DNA of 22,192 nt, taken from Trachelipus rathkii. Its lineage: Eukaryota > Arthropoda > Malacostraca > Isopoda > Trachelipodidae. The position numbers and the translations under genes are program-made. Of the stretch, positions 1 to 10,250 are shown in pieces (position 1 is the first letter of the stretch; every line of letters starts with the position of its first letter). The stretch covers positions 1 to 22,192 of the forward strand of contig JABUQX010103714.1 of the NCBI GenBank assembly GCA_015478945.1, read 5' to 3'. The notes under the pieces are model-generated. The model was not told the origin of the DNA. It made no database searches and was given only the letters and a program-made list of their open reading frames with translations.

Positions 1-300
1 TAAACGTAGTAAGGTATTCACCGAATTACTAGAGTAACTACCTCACTATATATATATATATAATATATCATATAATAGTAAATATATAGTGATATATATT
101 ATATATGATATAATAAGAATATATATATATATTATAGTAATTATAGTTAAAAGAAATTTTTTCATATCTTATGGAAGTGAAATATAACATGTAATGGGGG
201 AATTTTACTTGGGCGTTATAATCCATGTATGCTTTAGGCAAGAAATGAATAAAATAGATATAAGATTGATGATAGTAAAAAAATATATGCATTGAACTGT
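1..300. repeat. AT-rich sequence with TA dinucleotide runs
   Basis: Short TA runs (about 47-62 and 118-135) are embedded in A/T-rich sequence. A 74-codon minus-strand frame here is rich in Tyr, Ile and Phe, as any open frame in TA-rich DNA is, and I do not regard it as a gene. Nothing else is recognisable. Confidence 0.7.
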
Positions 301-740
301 TTCAACCATCAGTTGAACGTAAAAATTTGTTCGCTCCTGAGAGGACCTGCGCTGATGGAAAATTTTATGTCAACATTGATATAATTTTTCTTTTCTGTGC
401 TTTAAGATTGCGAACATTCAGTACGCTATTTTACGAAGAAATACAGTGTTACCTTTTAGCGTTGGCTTCCAAGCCAAAGGCTTTTTGGTTGTAGGAGATT
501 GTCTTCAACTGTGTTCAACTCCGATACCAAAACTTTAATGGTGGTTTCGTTCATAAATCTAAATATGGTTTAATATGTATCACCAACTTTATTTATCTTG
601 AATTCCGGCGTTCAGCTATAGAGGTGAGTTTGGTGGTCATTCAATTATTAGAATGATTGACCAACAGGGCGCTTTTTCAAAAAAACTCTACATGAACTGG
701 AAGAAAAAAGCCAATTCTGCCCTTCAGTGTCAAAAGGTTT
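301..740. other. Mixed-composition stretch, unassigned
   Basis: Base composition is more balanced than in the flanking TA blocks, which suggests a distinct sequence unit such as an old element or an exon remnant. It contains a 16-base inverted repeat at about 466-481 (TTGGCTT, loop CC, AAGCCAA). A plus-strand frame from about 603 stays open for roughly 50 codons after a stop and includes GGHSIIRMIDQQGAF, but I do not recognise it. No function is proposed. Confidence 0.4.
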
Positions 741-1289
741 TTCATCATATACTATATATACGTATATTATATATATATATATATAGTATATAACTATAAA
801 ACTATATATATATGTAATTATATAATAGATAATTGCTTATAATATTTATATATATATATATTATAACTAACAACTTCTAACAAAAATAATTCTTGGTGAG
901 GTAACCACTAGGTTATTACTTTTAGGTTAAAAAAAAAAAAAATTTTTTTTTATATACTGAAAATTGACAAAAAAAAAAAAAAAAGTTAGATATCCATTCT
1001 TAGAACATTTTTTCGCGGGCTGATATATCCAAAATATAAATTATTGGGTTTAACAGTCTGGTGGACTCTTAGTACCGTCTCTTATTGCTAACATACTGTG
1101 AGCATAAAAAATATCTAATTCATAGCTATAATATATATATATATAAGTCACCACGTATAGATGAACATATCTATTCTCTACTATTTCATTTTCGCTATCT
1201 ACTATTCTCTATTATTGCATCATCTATCTCTTCTCTATCTTATTACTCTTTATATTAATATATATAATATTATATATAAATATATATAT

Positions 1290-1322
<33 letters not shown>

Positions 1323-1343
1323 ATAATATTATATTATATATAT
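741..1343. repeat. TA-rich block with A and T homopolymers
   Basis: TA dinucleotide runs occur at about 765-870, 1127-1145 and 1255-1340. There is an A14-T9 run at 929-951, able to fold on itself, and an A16 run at 969-984. The 64-codon plus frame starting at 1161 is mostly Ile/Tyr encoded by TA repeats and is not a credible gene. The non-repeat part (about 985-1125) shows nothing recognisable. Confidence 0.7.
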
Positions 1344-1426
1344 ATTTTAGGTTAAGGATATATAGTAATTAGGTATTATTAGGTTGATAGGTTAGTTAGG
1401 TTAGGCTTGGTTAGTTTAGTTTAGGT
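1344..1426 (+). repeat. Cluster of TTAGG-like units (interstitial telomere-like repeat)
   Basis: Six exact TTAGG units occur at 1347, 1369, 1379, 1396, 1401 and 1421; those at 1396 and 1401 are in direct tandem. Between them lie one-base variants such as TTAG, TTGG and TTTAG. TTAGG is the ancestral arthropod telomere repeat. This short, degenerate cluster could be an interstitial telomere remnant or simply a decayed simple repeat. It is the only place in the window with such density. Confidence 0.45.
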
Positions 1427-3720
1427 ATATATATATAAGTTTTAGTATATATTAGTATGCATTTATTTAAAGAATTTTATAAGGTTAGACTTTAGTAGTA
1501 AATAATATAAATATAAATTATTAATAATATATTAATTATTTTGAGAGTATACTTAAGGAAACAAGATTCTTACTAGTGATGATATGCTGATAGAATAAAG
1601 TTAATGAACTTCATGCATTAAAATAAATATTATAAACCCTTGGAAGTACATTATATAGTATAAAGATGGTTGAAGTTCATAAAAAATATTGGCATATACG
1701 CTCATTAGATGTGATACAATTTTTATACCAAATACCAGAATCAATTAATTACCACTCACAAAATAATTTGAAAGATATAATATATAATATATATATATAA
1801 TATATTAATATTAATATATATTAAATTATATATATATATTAATATATATATAATATTATATATATAATTTTAATTATATATATATTATTATATAATATTA
1901 TATAATATAATTATAAATATATTAAGTATATATATATATATTATTAATAATATAATATTAATTGAATATATGCTTAAATGTAAATGTAGAATAAGTCATC
2001 AAACTCTCACATGAAGATAATTACTAAATATCTATAGTAGGTGAATGCTACAGCTAATCTTCATTGTACTAAATAAAAATATATATAAATTATTGATGTA
2101 ATTTATTTTTATACTTTAATTTACTTTGCCGAAAGACTAATACTTAGTTTTTAATCTTATTATTTTATACTTATAATAATTTTTCACATATATCATAATA
2201 TATATTATATACTATTTTTTTTTAATTACTTATTTAATTATCTAATGAAATTATGATTGTAACATATATAATGACACTTATGATAATAACTAGTTTTGTT
2301 TAATTATTAATATAATATTCTATAAGCAGCTTTTATTTTTTATTTCACATATAACAGGAGAGGGCGATGTGAACTCTCACCAAATACCATGAGTGAGGCG
2401 GCCCATAACTATATAATATATAGTAATTAATATTATTTGAACGCTTTATTTTTTATTCAAATTGATACTTCTTTTGTTGTATTATACAAGATTTTCAGTT
2501 AAAATAAAGAAAAGGGAACATAAAATTACTATATGGGTATTAGTATATATCCTCATTATCGGGATATTTTTGGTTTTCAACAAATTATAAAGATAATATC
2601 TCAGGTATTCAGAGGCATTACCAAATCACTCTACCTATAAGATATAATATATTAATAATATATATATATATATATAATAATATATATTATTAAATAATAC
2701 TATATATAATCATGTATATATAATTAAATATATAATATAGACTATATATACTCACTATATATTAAATTATTATATTATAATACTATATTAATATATAATA
2801 TTAATATATATATATAATTAATATATATATTATATATATAATATGCTAGTTAGGCGGAGCTACTAGTGAACACGAAACTATGGAGGGAGTAGACATACTT
2901 CAATATATATATATAATAGTGACTATATATATATAAATGTTATTAATATATATATTAATATTAATTATTTAAATATAGTAATAGATAGTATAAAATAATA
3001 ATAATATATATATATAACATATATATTAATATTAATATATGATTATATATTTAATAATAAGAATTAATTAATTATATTAATATATATAGTTATAGTAATG
3101 ACTATTTAAATATAATCAATTTAATGCTTAAAGTATTTCTTAATAATATCTAATATTTAGACATATTACAATTTTAAAATGTAATAGTTTAATATTTAAG
3201 ATGGTTCATGTGAATGATGATCCCGCATGTTTGTCTTAGTCATAAAATTTTTGGTAAAGTATTTATCAATGTTTGTGATTTAAATTTTTTCATAGATGAG
3301 TAAAATTAAATATTAGAGGGTTAGATAAGATAATGAAAGTCATTTATTTACTAGATAAGATGATAAAATGAAATTTTATCAAATTTAATGTTCTTTTTAA
3401 AAGAAAATATTTTTTTCGGTATATAATACTATAATAAACTATATATAATATATATATATATAATTATCAATATATATATTTATGATAATAAAATATATAT
3501 TCATGCTGTATTACTTTATATAATACCTGTTTAAGTTATTCTGTAAATAAGACTGCAATATAAATCGATGCATAGCAAGTTTAAACCAAACTCAATCAAA
3601 TTAAAAACACATAAAACCAATAAAGTCTGAAGTAGGAAAGATTATTTTAATCAGTCAGAGTTAATGTATATTATTCAGATCAAATATTATTTCTTACAAC
3701 ATTTTAACTTTTATATTTAG
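1427..3720. repeat. Very AT-rich region without recognisable genes
   Basis: Nearly pure A/T blocks lie at about 1777-1965, 2640-2845, 2905-3115 and 3420-3490, built from TA, TAA and TTA words. They alternate with A/T-rich sequence of slightly higher complexity. One small island of higher GC lies at about 2355-2405. I see no open frame with coding character, no RNA gene and no element motif. Confidence 0.7.
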
Positions 3721-4191
3721 GAAACACCGTTTATGAAGAGAGTGAAGTAGAGGACCCATAGGAAGTAGGAAGAGGGAGAGATAATAGAGAAGAAGAAGAT
3801 AACGTGACGCGATGAGATGCGAGAGAGGATGTGTAGACCTGAGACAGAGAGGAGAGAGAAGTATGAGTAGTAAGAGAGTAGAAGTGATGAGAGAGAGTGT
3901 GTATAGACAGAAGTATGAAAGTAGAATGTAGCGACCGTATATAAGAGAAGACAGTAGCCAAATTATCGCTTGATCGATATATGGATAGAGAACGTATGCC
4001 TCCACACTATAGAGTAGACGATGGACAGATGTTACGATGGAACATGAGGAGAGAGAGAGTGAGAAGATGAGGAGAGAGTAGTATGTAAGAGAGCAGACGG
4101 AGAGGAAAGATGAAGAAGTAGCAAGATGAGAGGAGAGAGAGAGGCAGACGAGAGAAACCTGTTAGAGAGTGAGCAGTATATAGCGAGAGAC

Positions 4192-4225
<34 letters not shown>

Positions 4226-4820
4226 GAGATAGAGTAGAAGAGTAGAAGCCGCATCGATCCAACACGAAAGCAAGAAGGATAAGGGTGCAATGAGAGAGAG
4301 AGAGATGATAAGAACGAAAACCCATAAATCGGTTAAATACAGCAGAGGAAACGAGACTTGATGGAGAGAAAGAGAAAGAAGAATATATTATATTATAGAG
4401 GAGACGGGATAAGCATGAGTACTAAAAGCAGAAATATGTGAGAATACGATAGAGGAATGTCACGAAGAGCTTAATGAGCACGCGAGAATGTGAATAGAAT
4501 ACGCGAATGAGAGTGGGATAGCGTATCATAATTTCGCAACTTGTAGGCGAGGTAGAACGCTATCACACAAACTTGGTTCTAGTGGCAGGCAAGAGAAACA
4601 CTGATAATTATTAACATATATGGGCATAGGTAGGTAGAGATCGACCAGAGTGACGCAGTTTGAGACTCGATGCGATAGCAGTACGAACGAGACACACACT
4701 GAGATGTAGTACGAATATTGTGTATATGCGTAAGGCACAAACGAGATGGAGAATGATACGTGCGAAATCCTGAAAGTAGGAGTATAGCTGAGTTTAGAGG
4801 TGCCATGAGGTATAGTGCTC
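3721..4820. repeat. Purine-rich (GA-rich) low-complexity block, 1.1 kb
   Basis: The plus strand is strongly enriched in A and G. It has many GAGA words and a perfect (GA)14 at 4195-4222. The transition from AT-rich flank is abrupt near 3720. The bias is strongest at 3725-4330 and fades towards 4820, where a 7-bp inverted repeat (ATAGGGC, loop CGCAAAT, GCCCTAT) sits at 4821-4841. Several minus-strand frames of 75-100 codons are open here, but they are Ser/Leu-rich in more than one frame at once, as expected of pyrimidine-rich low-complexity DNA. It is most likely an expanded and decayed GA microsatellite. A decayed purine-rich LINE is a weaker alternative. Confidence 0.6.
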
Positions 4821-4841
4821 ATAGGGCCGCAAATGCCCTAT

Positions 4842-5448
4842 ATTAAAAATAGCAAATACTTGTCAATACAATTCCCTATATTAAAATTTATAATAATAGA
4901 AAGATCAAATAAAATTTAAATTAATTTATTCCTAAAGGTTTCAGTACGGAGATCGTTTTTTACTATTCTGTGCCTTGAATGTAGATATATATTTCACGAT
5001 AATTAGTAATTAATTAGATACACGAGCAAAAATATGAACAGCAAAAGGTTTTATTCATAACTAACAGAGGAGTGAGTTTTTAGGTTATCTTTGCACTCTA
5101 TACTGTTTATGTTACTAAAAAAAATTCCACATATACACACTCAACAGGTTATATACAGATTATATTCCTTTTCTAAAATTTCTTTTTATTGATCTTTTTC
5201 TGCAAATAACAGCTTTCTTCATATACATGAGGGGAGATGGGTGTAGAAATTAACCTATTGTATCAAGAGAATGTTATACCCAATGGTACAGGAGAAGAGA
5301 GCGTGATAAAAATCTCACAAATATACTCTGAGAGATCCACGCTAAGGTATAAAAGCACTCTATTCTAAAAAATCTGTGTACAGATTGTAGCATCGAAAAA
5401 ATACAACTAACAACATATTAAAACATTCAGGATAAGGTAACGAACAGT
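4842..5448. other. Unassigned AT-rich sequence
   Basis: A/T-rich sequence without open frames of coding character. I see no tRNA-like promoter boxes, repeat array or element motif. Confidence 0.6.
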
Positions 5449-5452
5449 TTAC

Positions 5453-5664
5453 ACGAAAAGAGCACATTTGAGCAAGTTCTCTTGGAATCCAGCGGTATCA
5501 CAAATCTGGCGTATCTTAATATTAAAAGTCGTTTCGTCCCCCACAATTTTCACCAGATTACTGAGTGCCTTAAGGCAAAAGAAGATCGCTGTTTTTCGTT
5601 CAGGCTCCTTTAACGATTGGGGCCTAGAACACCAGTCGATAAAAGTTTCTTTCATGAATATGTT
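5453..5664 (-). CDS. Unassigned open frame, possible single exon
   Basis: A minus-strand frame runs open from about 5664 to a TAA at 5449-5451, with the first Met codon ending at 5655. Its composition is mixed (Lys, Glu, Thr, Cys, Trp, Phe) rather than simple-repeat-like, for example KALSNLVKIVGDETTF, and GC is higher than in the flanks. A possible splice acceptor (TTTTTGATACCAG) lies just upstream, and GT dinucleotides at the 3' end (TTCGTGTAAAC) could serve as donor. I do not recognise the protein. The opposite strand is also open here, which weakens the case. It could be a host exon, a transposon fragment or chance. Confidence 0.25.
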
Positions 5665-6324
5665 CTGGTATCAAAAATATATATTCAATATTGACGTGAA
5701 GTCCTTAAATCTTCTGATATGAAAAGTTTAGAAAGGTATAGATGAAGTATAAGCCTCCATCTCTCTTCTCTCTACCTAGAGCCAGAGAAGACCCCGGCAC
5801 TAACCTGGTATTCGCTCACTCTCTCTAAGTGTCTCCGGTCCTAGTCTCCCCTTGGTTTATTCGTTAGTTTCAAAGTATACATTGAACTCACTTCCATAGA
5901 ATATCAAGTCTCATAATCTCGTACTCTCCTATATACTACAGTATATATATATCACCAAATATGTAATTAATTTTATTTTTTAGAGTAAGTATGTACTCAA
6001 TATACACATGTCAGTATTTTATTTTTTTTATAGCATTCTGAATCCATGTCTAAAATATAAAAACTTTTATTATACGATCTAAGAATATTCCCAAATATAT
6101 GTATTTTAGAGAGATATTATTTCCTGATGAAAGTATAAGTACATATCACTTTATATTCGAGATATAATTATCTACCTAGTCACTGCTTATAAAGTAATAT
6201 TTATTGTGAGCCATTTATTGTAAGGTAGATATTAGTATATAAAACAGTATAATTTATCAGTCTAATATATATATACTTTAAGTTTATATTATTTATATAT
6301 TAAATTTTTTTTAAAAAAAAAAAT
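5665..6324. other. Unassigned sequence between possible exon and hairpin region
   Basis: A pyrimidine-rich stretch at about 5755-5865 has higher GC than its surroundings. The rest is A/T-rich with T and A homopolymers near 6304-6323. No gene, RNA or element motif is recognised. Confidence 0.55.
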
Positions 6325-6840
6325 ACGTGTTTCGGCTTGAAGACTTTTGTTTACATATACTATATATTGATGTTGTGACAAGGTGTGATTTGACAACATC
6401 TAGAACTTTATGAGATAACGTAGCTTGTTCAAGATATATATAAGAAATTGGTTGATTATATTAAAATGACGTGTTTCGAGAAAGAACTAAGAGAGCTTTC
6501 TCGAGTATAGTTAAAAGATCTTTCACTATCAAAAATAGATCAATAATTATTAAGAATAATAGGTTTACTTTATAAAAAATATACGGGTAGCCACTAAGAT
6601 TCTGGAGACACACTGGCACGTGTTTTGAGAAAGACGCAAATTATAGAGATATATGCTTTCTATGGAGGGAGGCAACCAATCAAATCATACAATATCGCGT
6701 GGGAACCAGATGCGACATAGATATTCTGCCTTGGAGCGGTTCAGATATTAAATATATTAATAATAAATTGTTTCGCAATGAGAATAAATGACTCCTAGTA
6801 ATGTTATTTATTAGAGCAACTTTTGTTGCTCTACAAGTAT
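6325..6840. repeat. Dispersed ACGTGTTT repeats and short perfect inverted repeats
   Basis: ACGTGTTTCGAGAAAGA at 6469-6485 recurs as ACGTGTTTTGAGAAAGA at 6618-6634, differing by one C/T. A weaker related copy (ACGTGTTTCGGCTTGAAGAC) is at 6325-6344. The starts are 144 and 149 bases apart. Three inverted repeats lie in the same stretch: 8-bp arms GATGTTGT/ACAACATC (6369-6400), 9-bp arms TCGAGAAAG/CTTTCTCGA (6476-6504) and 9-bp arms TAGAGCAAC/GTTGCTCTA around TTTT (6812-6833). The sequence between repeats is not similar, so this is not a simple tandem array. Confidence 0.45.
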
Positions 6841-8097
6841 AGAACCAATTTATAGTATGAAACATTAAATTATTACTCATTTGCGGTGAATCATTACAAC
6901 TCAGAGTGTTATCCAAGTAAGTTAAAATAAAATATATATATGAATTATGTTTGTAAATATATTATTATATAACATTAAAGTTTTGATAAATTATTATTAT
7001 AGCACTTATTATTAATTTTTTTTTTTTTTAAGAGGATGAGTCCCACACTCCTGTGAGCACATTCCGCTCAATCTTAAAAATCATTTAGTTTGAATATGAA
7101 TTATTATAATATATAAATATTAGTATTATAATCATTATATAATTAATAATATAATATTATAATATCTACATATATAATAATATGATATAAATTGTGGCTA
7201 AATTATGTAATTATAATTAATATTATATAATATATATAATGTAAAGTATATAACAATAAAGTAAGTTCCTTAAATTGGTCAAATGATAAGGATAGATTAT
7301 AAGTGATAATGAATACATGAGAAATAATATTTTAATACTGGGGATATGCGGGAAATTAAAATACATAAAAAATTAGTAATAATAAGAATTGTGAGTGAAA
7401 TCAGAGTAATTCCTTTTAAAGCTCAAAAGAAAAATAAAATAAAAGTTAAGTATAGTAATTCATGTTAGGATTTTGTTGTGTACAAAGATATTAAGTAAGA
7501 TATGTTCAAAGCGGATACTAGTCAAGCAAATGATTTATAGCGGCATAACCACAATGTTTACGAATGAGGCGATACAAAATTCTCATAACGGGGATCTTTG
7601 GAAGCTGCAGTTTTTACGAGGCCTGCTTAATTTCGTAGAACTTTGATTTTATTTTTTTTATTTTTTATTAGTTCTTTGACGTTGAAAATAAATTTCAGTG
7701 TAATATGTTTGTTTAAATAAATTATACAAAAGTATAAATATAATAATGTTTATAACATTATTTAATCTATATAAGTCCAGTACTGAGGAAATATGTGAAG
7801 AGATTAATTAAATCATGTAAATAGGGCTTTATATTATTTAGTATCATAAATAGATTAAACTTGAGATGCTTGTTCCAAAGGAGATAGATTTGCAAACCAG
7901 TATTATATTTTACTTATCAGTTACTTGAGAGTACTTGAGAGAACGGTAGTATTCACTTAGTTTGAAGTATGCTGCAGGCCATATTTCAAATATACGCATT
8001 TACTTTATTGAAAATATTCGGGAGTATTTATTTAATCTTAAGCATGATCGGTCACGATAAAATTTCTCAAGTTGTTGAGACGTTAATTTTCCCAAGT
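6841..8097. other. AT-rich sequence, unassigned
   Basis: A/T-rich, with TA and TAA words at about 7095-7250 and a T11 run near 7018-7031. A plus-strand frame of about 55 codons (7470-7640, ending at a TGA) has mixed composition but no recognisable motif. A tandem TACTTGAGAG lies at about 7922-7941. No gene is supported. Confidence 0.5.
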
Positions 8098-8280
8098 TGA
8101 AGCTTTTAAAAAAATCCCATCTAGAACAGACTATCGCCAATACACAGAGACGAGGAAGAAACTAGGACCAATGCCTTAACTCATTTCTAAGGATAGAAGC
8201 TATTTAATAGAAAAAATTCAGTCATTAAGAAACTACGGATCCAAGCTTTAGGGATGGGGAAAAATTAGATAATTATATTT
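8098..8280 (+). pseudogene. Possible decayed LINE linker region
   Basis: One plus-strand frame reads about 60 codons with two internal stops. It contains SRTDYRQYTETRKKLG, then ISKDRSYLIEKIQSLRNYGS, then WGKI. The spacing of Tyr, Arg, Lys, Tyr and a terminal Trp resembles the basic linker between endonuclease and reverse transcriptase in jockey-like LINEs (roughly Y..Y...R, K..YF..KI, LW..I). This pattern is loose, and I could not find matching endonuclease or RT motifs on either side. Treat it as a weak suggestion. Confidence 0.2.
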
Positions 8281-8512
8281 GAGTAATACATCGTCCTTAC
8301 AAATCTACAATTTCAAAGGCAAGATTTGAGTATATGCGTGTACACATTCAAAAATAAGCATTGTTATTTGCTCTATATATACTTATCCTATCTTTCAAAT
8401 ATTATTTATTGTTTTTATATTTAGAAACCACAATAAGGACATTAATTCTTTATTGGTTTAAACTATTGAGTTTCATATTTTTTGACATTACCGCTATTCA
8501 TAACATAGAGGG
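8281..8512. other. AT-rich sequence, unassigned
   Basis: No open frame, repeat or element motif is seen. Confidence 0.5.
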
Positions 8513-8586
8513 CTACAAGCAAAATTTTCTTATAACCTGATTAGGGTCAAGCCATGCGGTACAGGGTCTTAATCCGGCCCATACAG
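8513..8586 (-). mobile_element. Possible hAT-type terminal sequence (decayed)
   Basis: Read on the minus strand from 8582, the sequence begins GGGCCGGATTAAGACC and continues through GTACCGC and CCTAATCAGG to end in a CT-rich AGCCC. Many animal hAT elements begin CAGGGCCGG followed by similar sequence. Here the leading CAG is replaced (TAT before GGGCCGG), and I do not see a matching inverted end between 7000 and 8500. It may be a solitary end of a decayed non-autonomous element. The resemblance is from memory of the family and is not proven. Confidence 0.25.
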
Positions 8587-9104
8587 TCAATAAGTAAATA
8601 TTATAGAAGCAATGAGCGGTGGTACATCTTCGGGTACCTTCAGCAGTAGGGGATACGACGGATGATATAGTAAGATATCTTTCGAGAGTACCCACACCTC
8701 ATTTACTTTGATAAAGACCACGTACGTAATATTATATGGAGCGGGGTATCTTACGGAGCCTACCTTAATAAAAATGAAATTAGCAAAAAATAAAATGTAT
8801 AATATAAGAAATTTAAATCGACAATAAATAATGTTATTAATCATTTAATAATTTTGAAATAAATCTGTAAATAATAGTCAACATGTGGCAACTTATTTTT
8901 ATTTATCGTCTCATTCTAATGAGAGAAGTTTTAGTTATAATACAACGAAATTATTATATATACACTATAGTAGTATACATATGTATCATATAGTGGGATT
9001 ATTTAATATAAAGTATACGATAAGGAGTTCCACATAAAGTACTATATCAGATATAGATTTATAATAAAGTCGATATTGTAACCATCGATTATTTTTTGGT
9101 TTTG
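8587..9104. other. Unassigned sequence; overlapping minus frames
   Basis: A minus frame (8587-8844) is open for 85 codons and includes VPEDVPPLIASI, and another frame overlaps it (8513-8695). Neither has a recognisable motif. From about 8760 to 9060 the sequence is AT-rich. No gene is supported. Confidence 0.4.
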
Positions 9105-9240
9105 TGGTTTAGTGTGTGTGTGTACTATGGTGCGTTTTGCGTAAGATGATAATGATGTGAGTGTATGAGTGTGTAGTGTAGTGTGTGTGTAAGAGTGTAG
9201 TGTAGTGTGTGAGTATATATGTGTGAGTGTAGATGTATAT
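9105..9240 (+). repeat. TG-rich imperfect microsatellite
   Basis: Repeated TG, TGAG and TGTAG words make up this tract, including GTGTGTGTGT near 9111-9122 and repeated AGTGTAGTGTAGTG words. The Thr/His/Ser-rich minus frame covering it (9042-9263) is produced by the repeat and is not a gene. Confidence 0.8.
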
Positions 9241-10250
9241 TTTGGAATAACGAAGGATACCACTATTGAACAGGGTTTAAATATCGGGGGAGATGGGCCA
9301 CAAAAAAAGAAGGTAAAAGTGGCCTATCGAAGAGTGAGGGATAGAAATTTCCCCCTACCCTATTGAAAATCAAAAATAGTCCCCACCTCAGAGATTTCCA
9401 AATATTTTATAGAGAAGACTTATTTATTAGATGAAATGTGTGTGTTCGTAGCTTGACTGATATATATGATGATACTTAATTAATTATTATTCATATATAT
9501 CTTCCTCATTTAGCTTACATACGATATTAATATATATATATATATATATTATTATATTATTTATATTATTAATATATATAATTAGAGTATAGATATATAA
9601 TATAATATAATATATATATATATTATTTAAACTGTGGTTATTTATGATATTACATATTAATGTATATAATATTAATATAACATAAAGTATATTAAATTAT
9701 AAATATAAAATATATTATATATATATATATATTATATAAATATATATGTAAGGTTATTAATTATTTAATAATGAATATAATAATAATATTGAGATACCAT
9801 TTATTTCTGGCACAAGTTGTAAGAAACTTCGAGGAGAGCGTGCACGATTCATATATCTCCAATATATTTTATATTATTTCCGGAGTACAAGTATTTATAG
9901 ATTTATTGAAATATAGCAATAAGCATACCTATAAACCTTATTAAGCACTTAGATCTTTCGTTGAACAGTATAAATTCATTGTAATGAAGTAATTGAGAAT
10001 TTGAGGTAAAGACATAAATATAATAGTTTATTAAATACATGAGAGAGAGTGACCAAAAGGAAGATTAGTAGCCGGGATGACAATAATTAAAAGTAACAGT
10101 TATTGTGTCGCACGTTTTATTTCACATTAGAGTAGCTTTATCTTTTATTGTGTGTAGTTTATTAGAGCATAACGTGAAAAGCTGTATTGCTAAAATAGAT
10201 GCCTGAGCATACTTATTGGTAAGCAATATACAGCTACTTAATGTAGCAAT
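9241..10250. repeat. AT-rich region with TA blocks
   Basis: Nearly pure A/T blocks occupy about 9525-9765. A 6-7 bp inverted repeat (GGGCCAC/GTGGCCT) separated by an A-rich spacer occurs at about 9295-9334. The remaining sequence shows no coding or RNA feature. Confidence 0.55.

Noticed and set aside
3694..4822. Minus-strand open frames of 75-103 codons in the purine-rich block
   Set aside because: Overlapping frames are open at once with the same Ser/Leu-rich composition, the expected result of a pyrimidine-rich low-complexity strand. No motif is seen.
6680..6916. 78-codon minus-strand open frame
   Set aside because: No recognisable motif, no splice context, and it spans a perfect hairpin. 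It is not distinguishable from chance.
7030..7078. Hammerhead-ribozyme-like word GGATGAGTCCC near an imperfect inverted repeat
   Set aside because: The CTGATGA core has two mismatches, and the required GAAA segment and third stem are missing.
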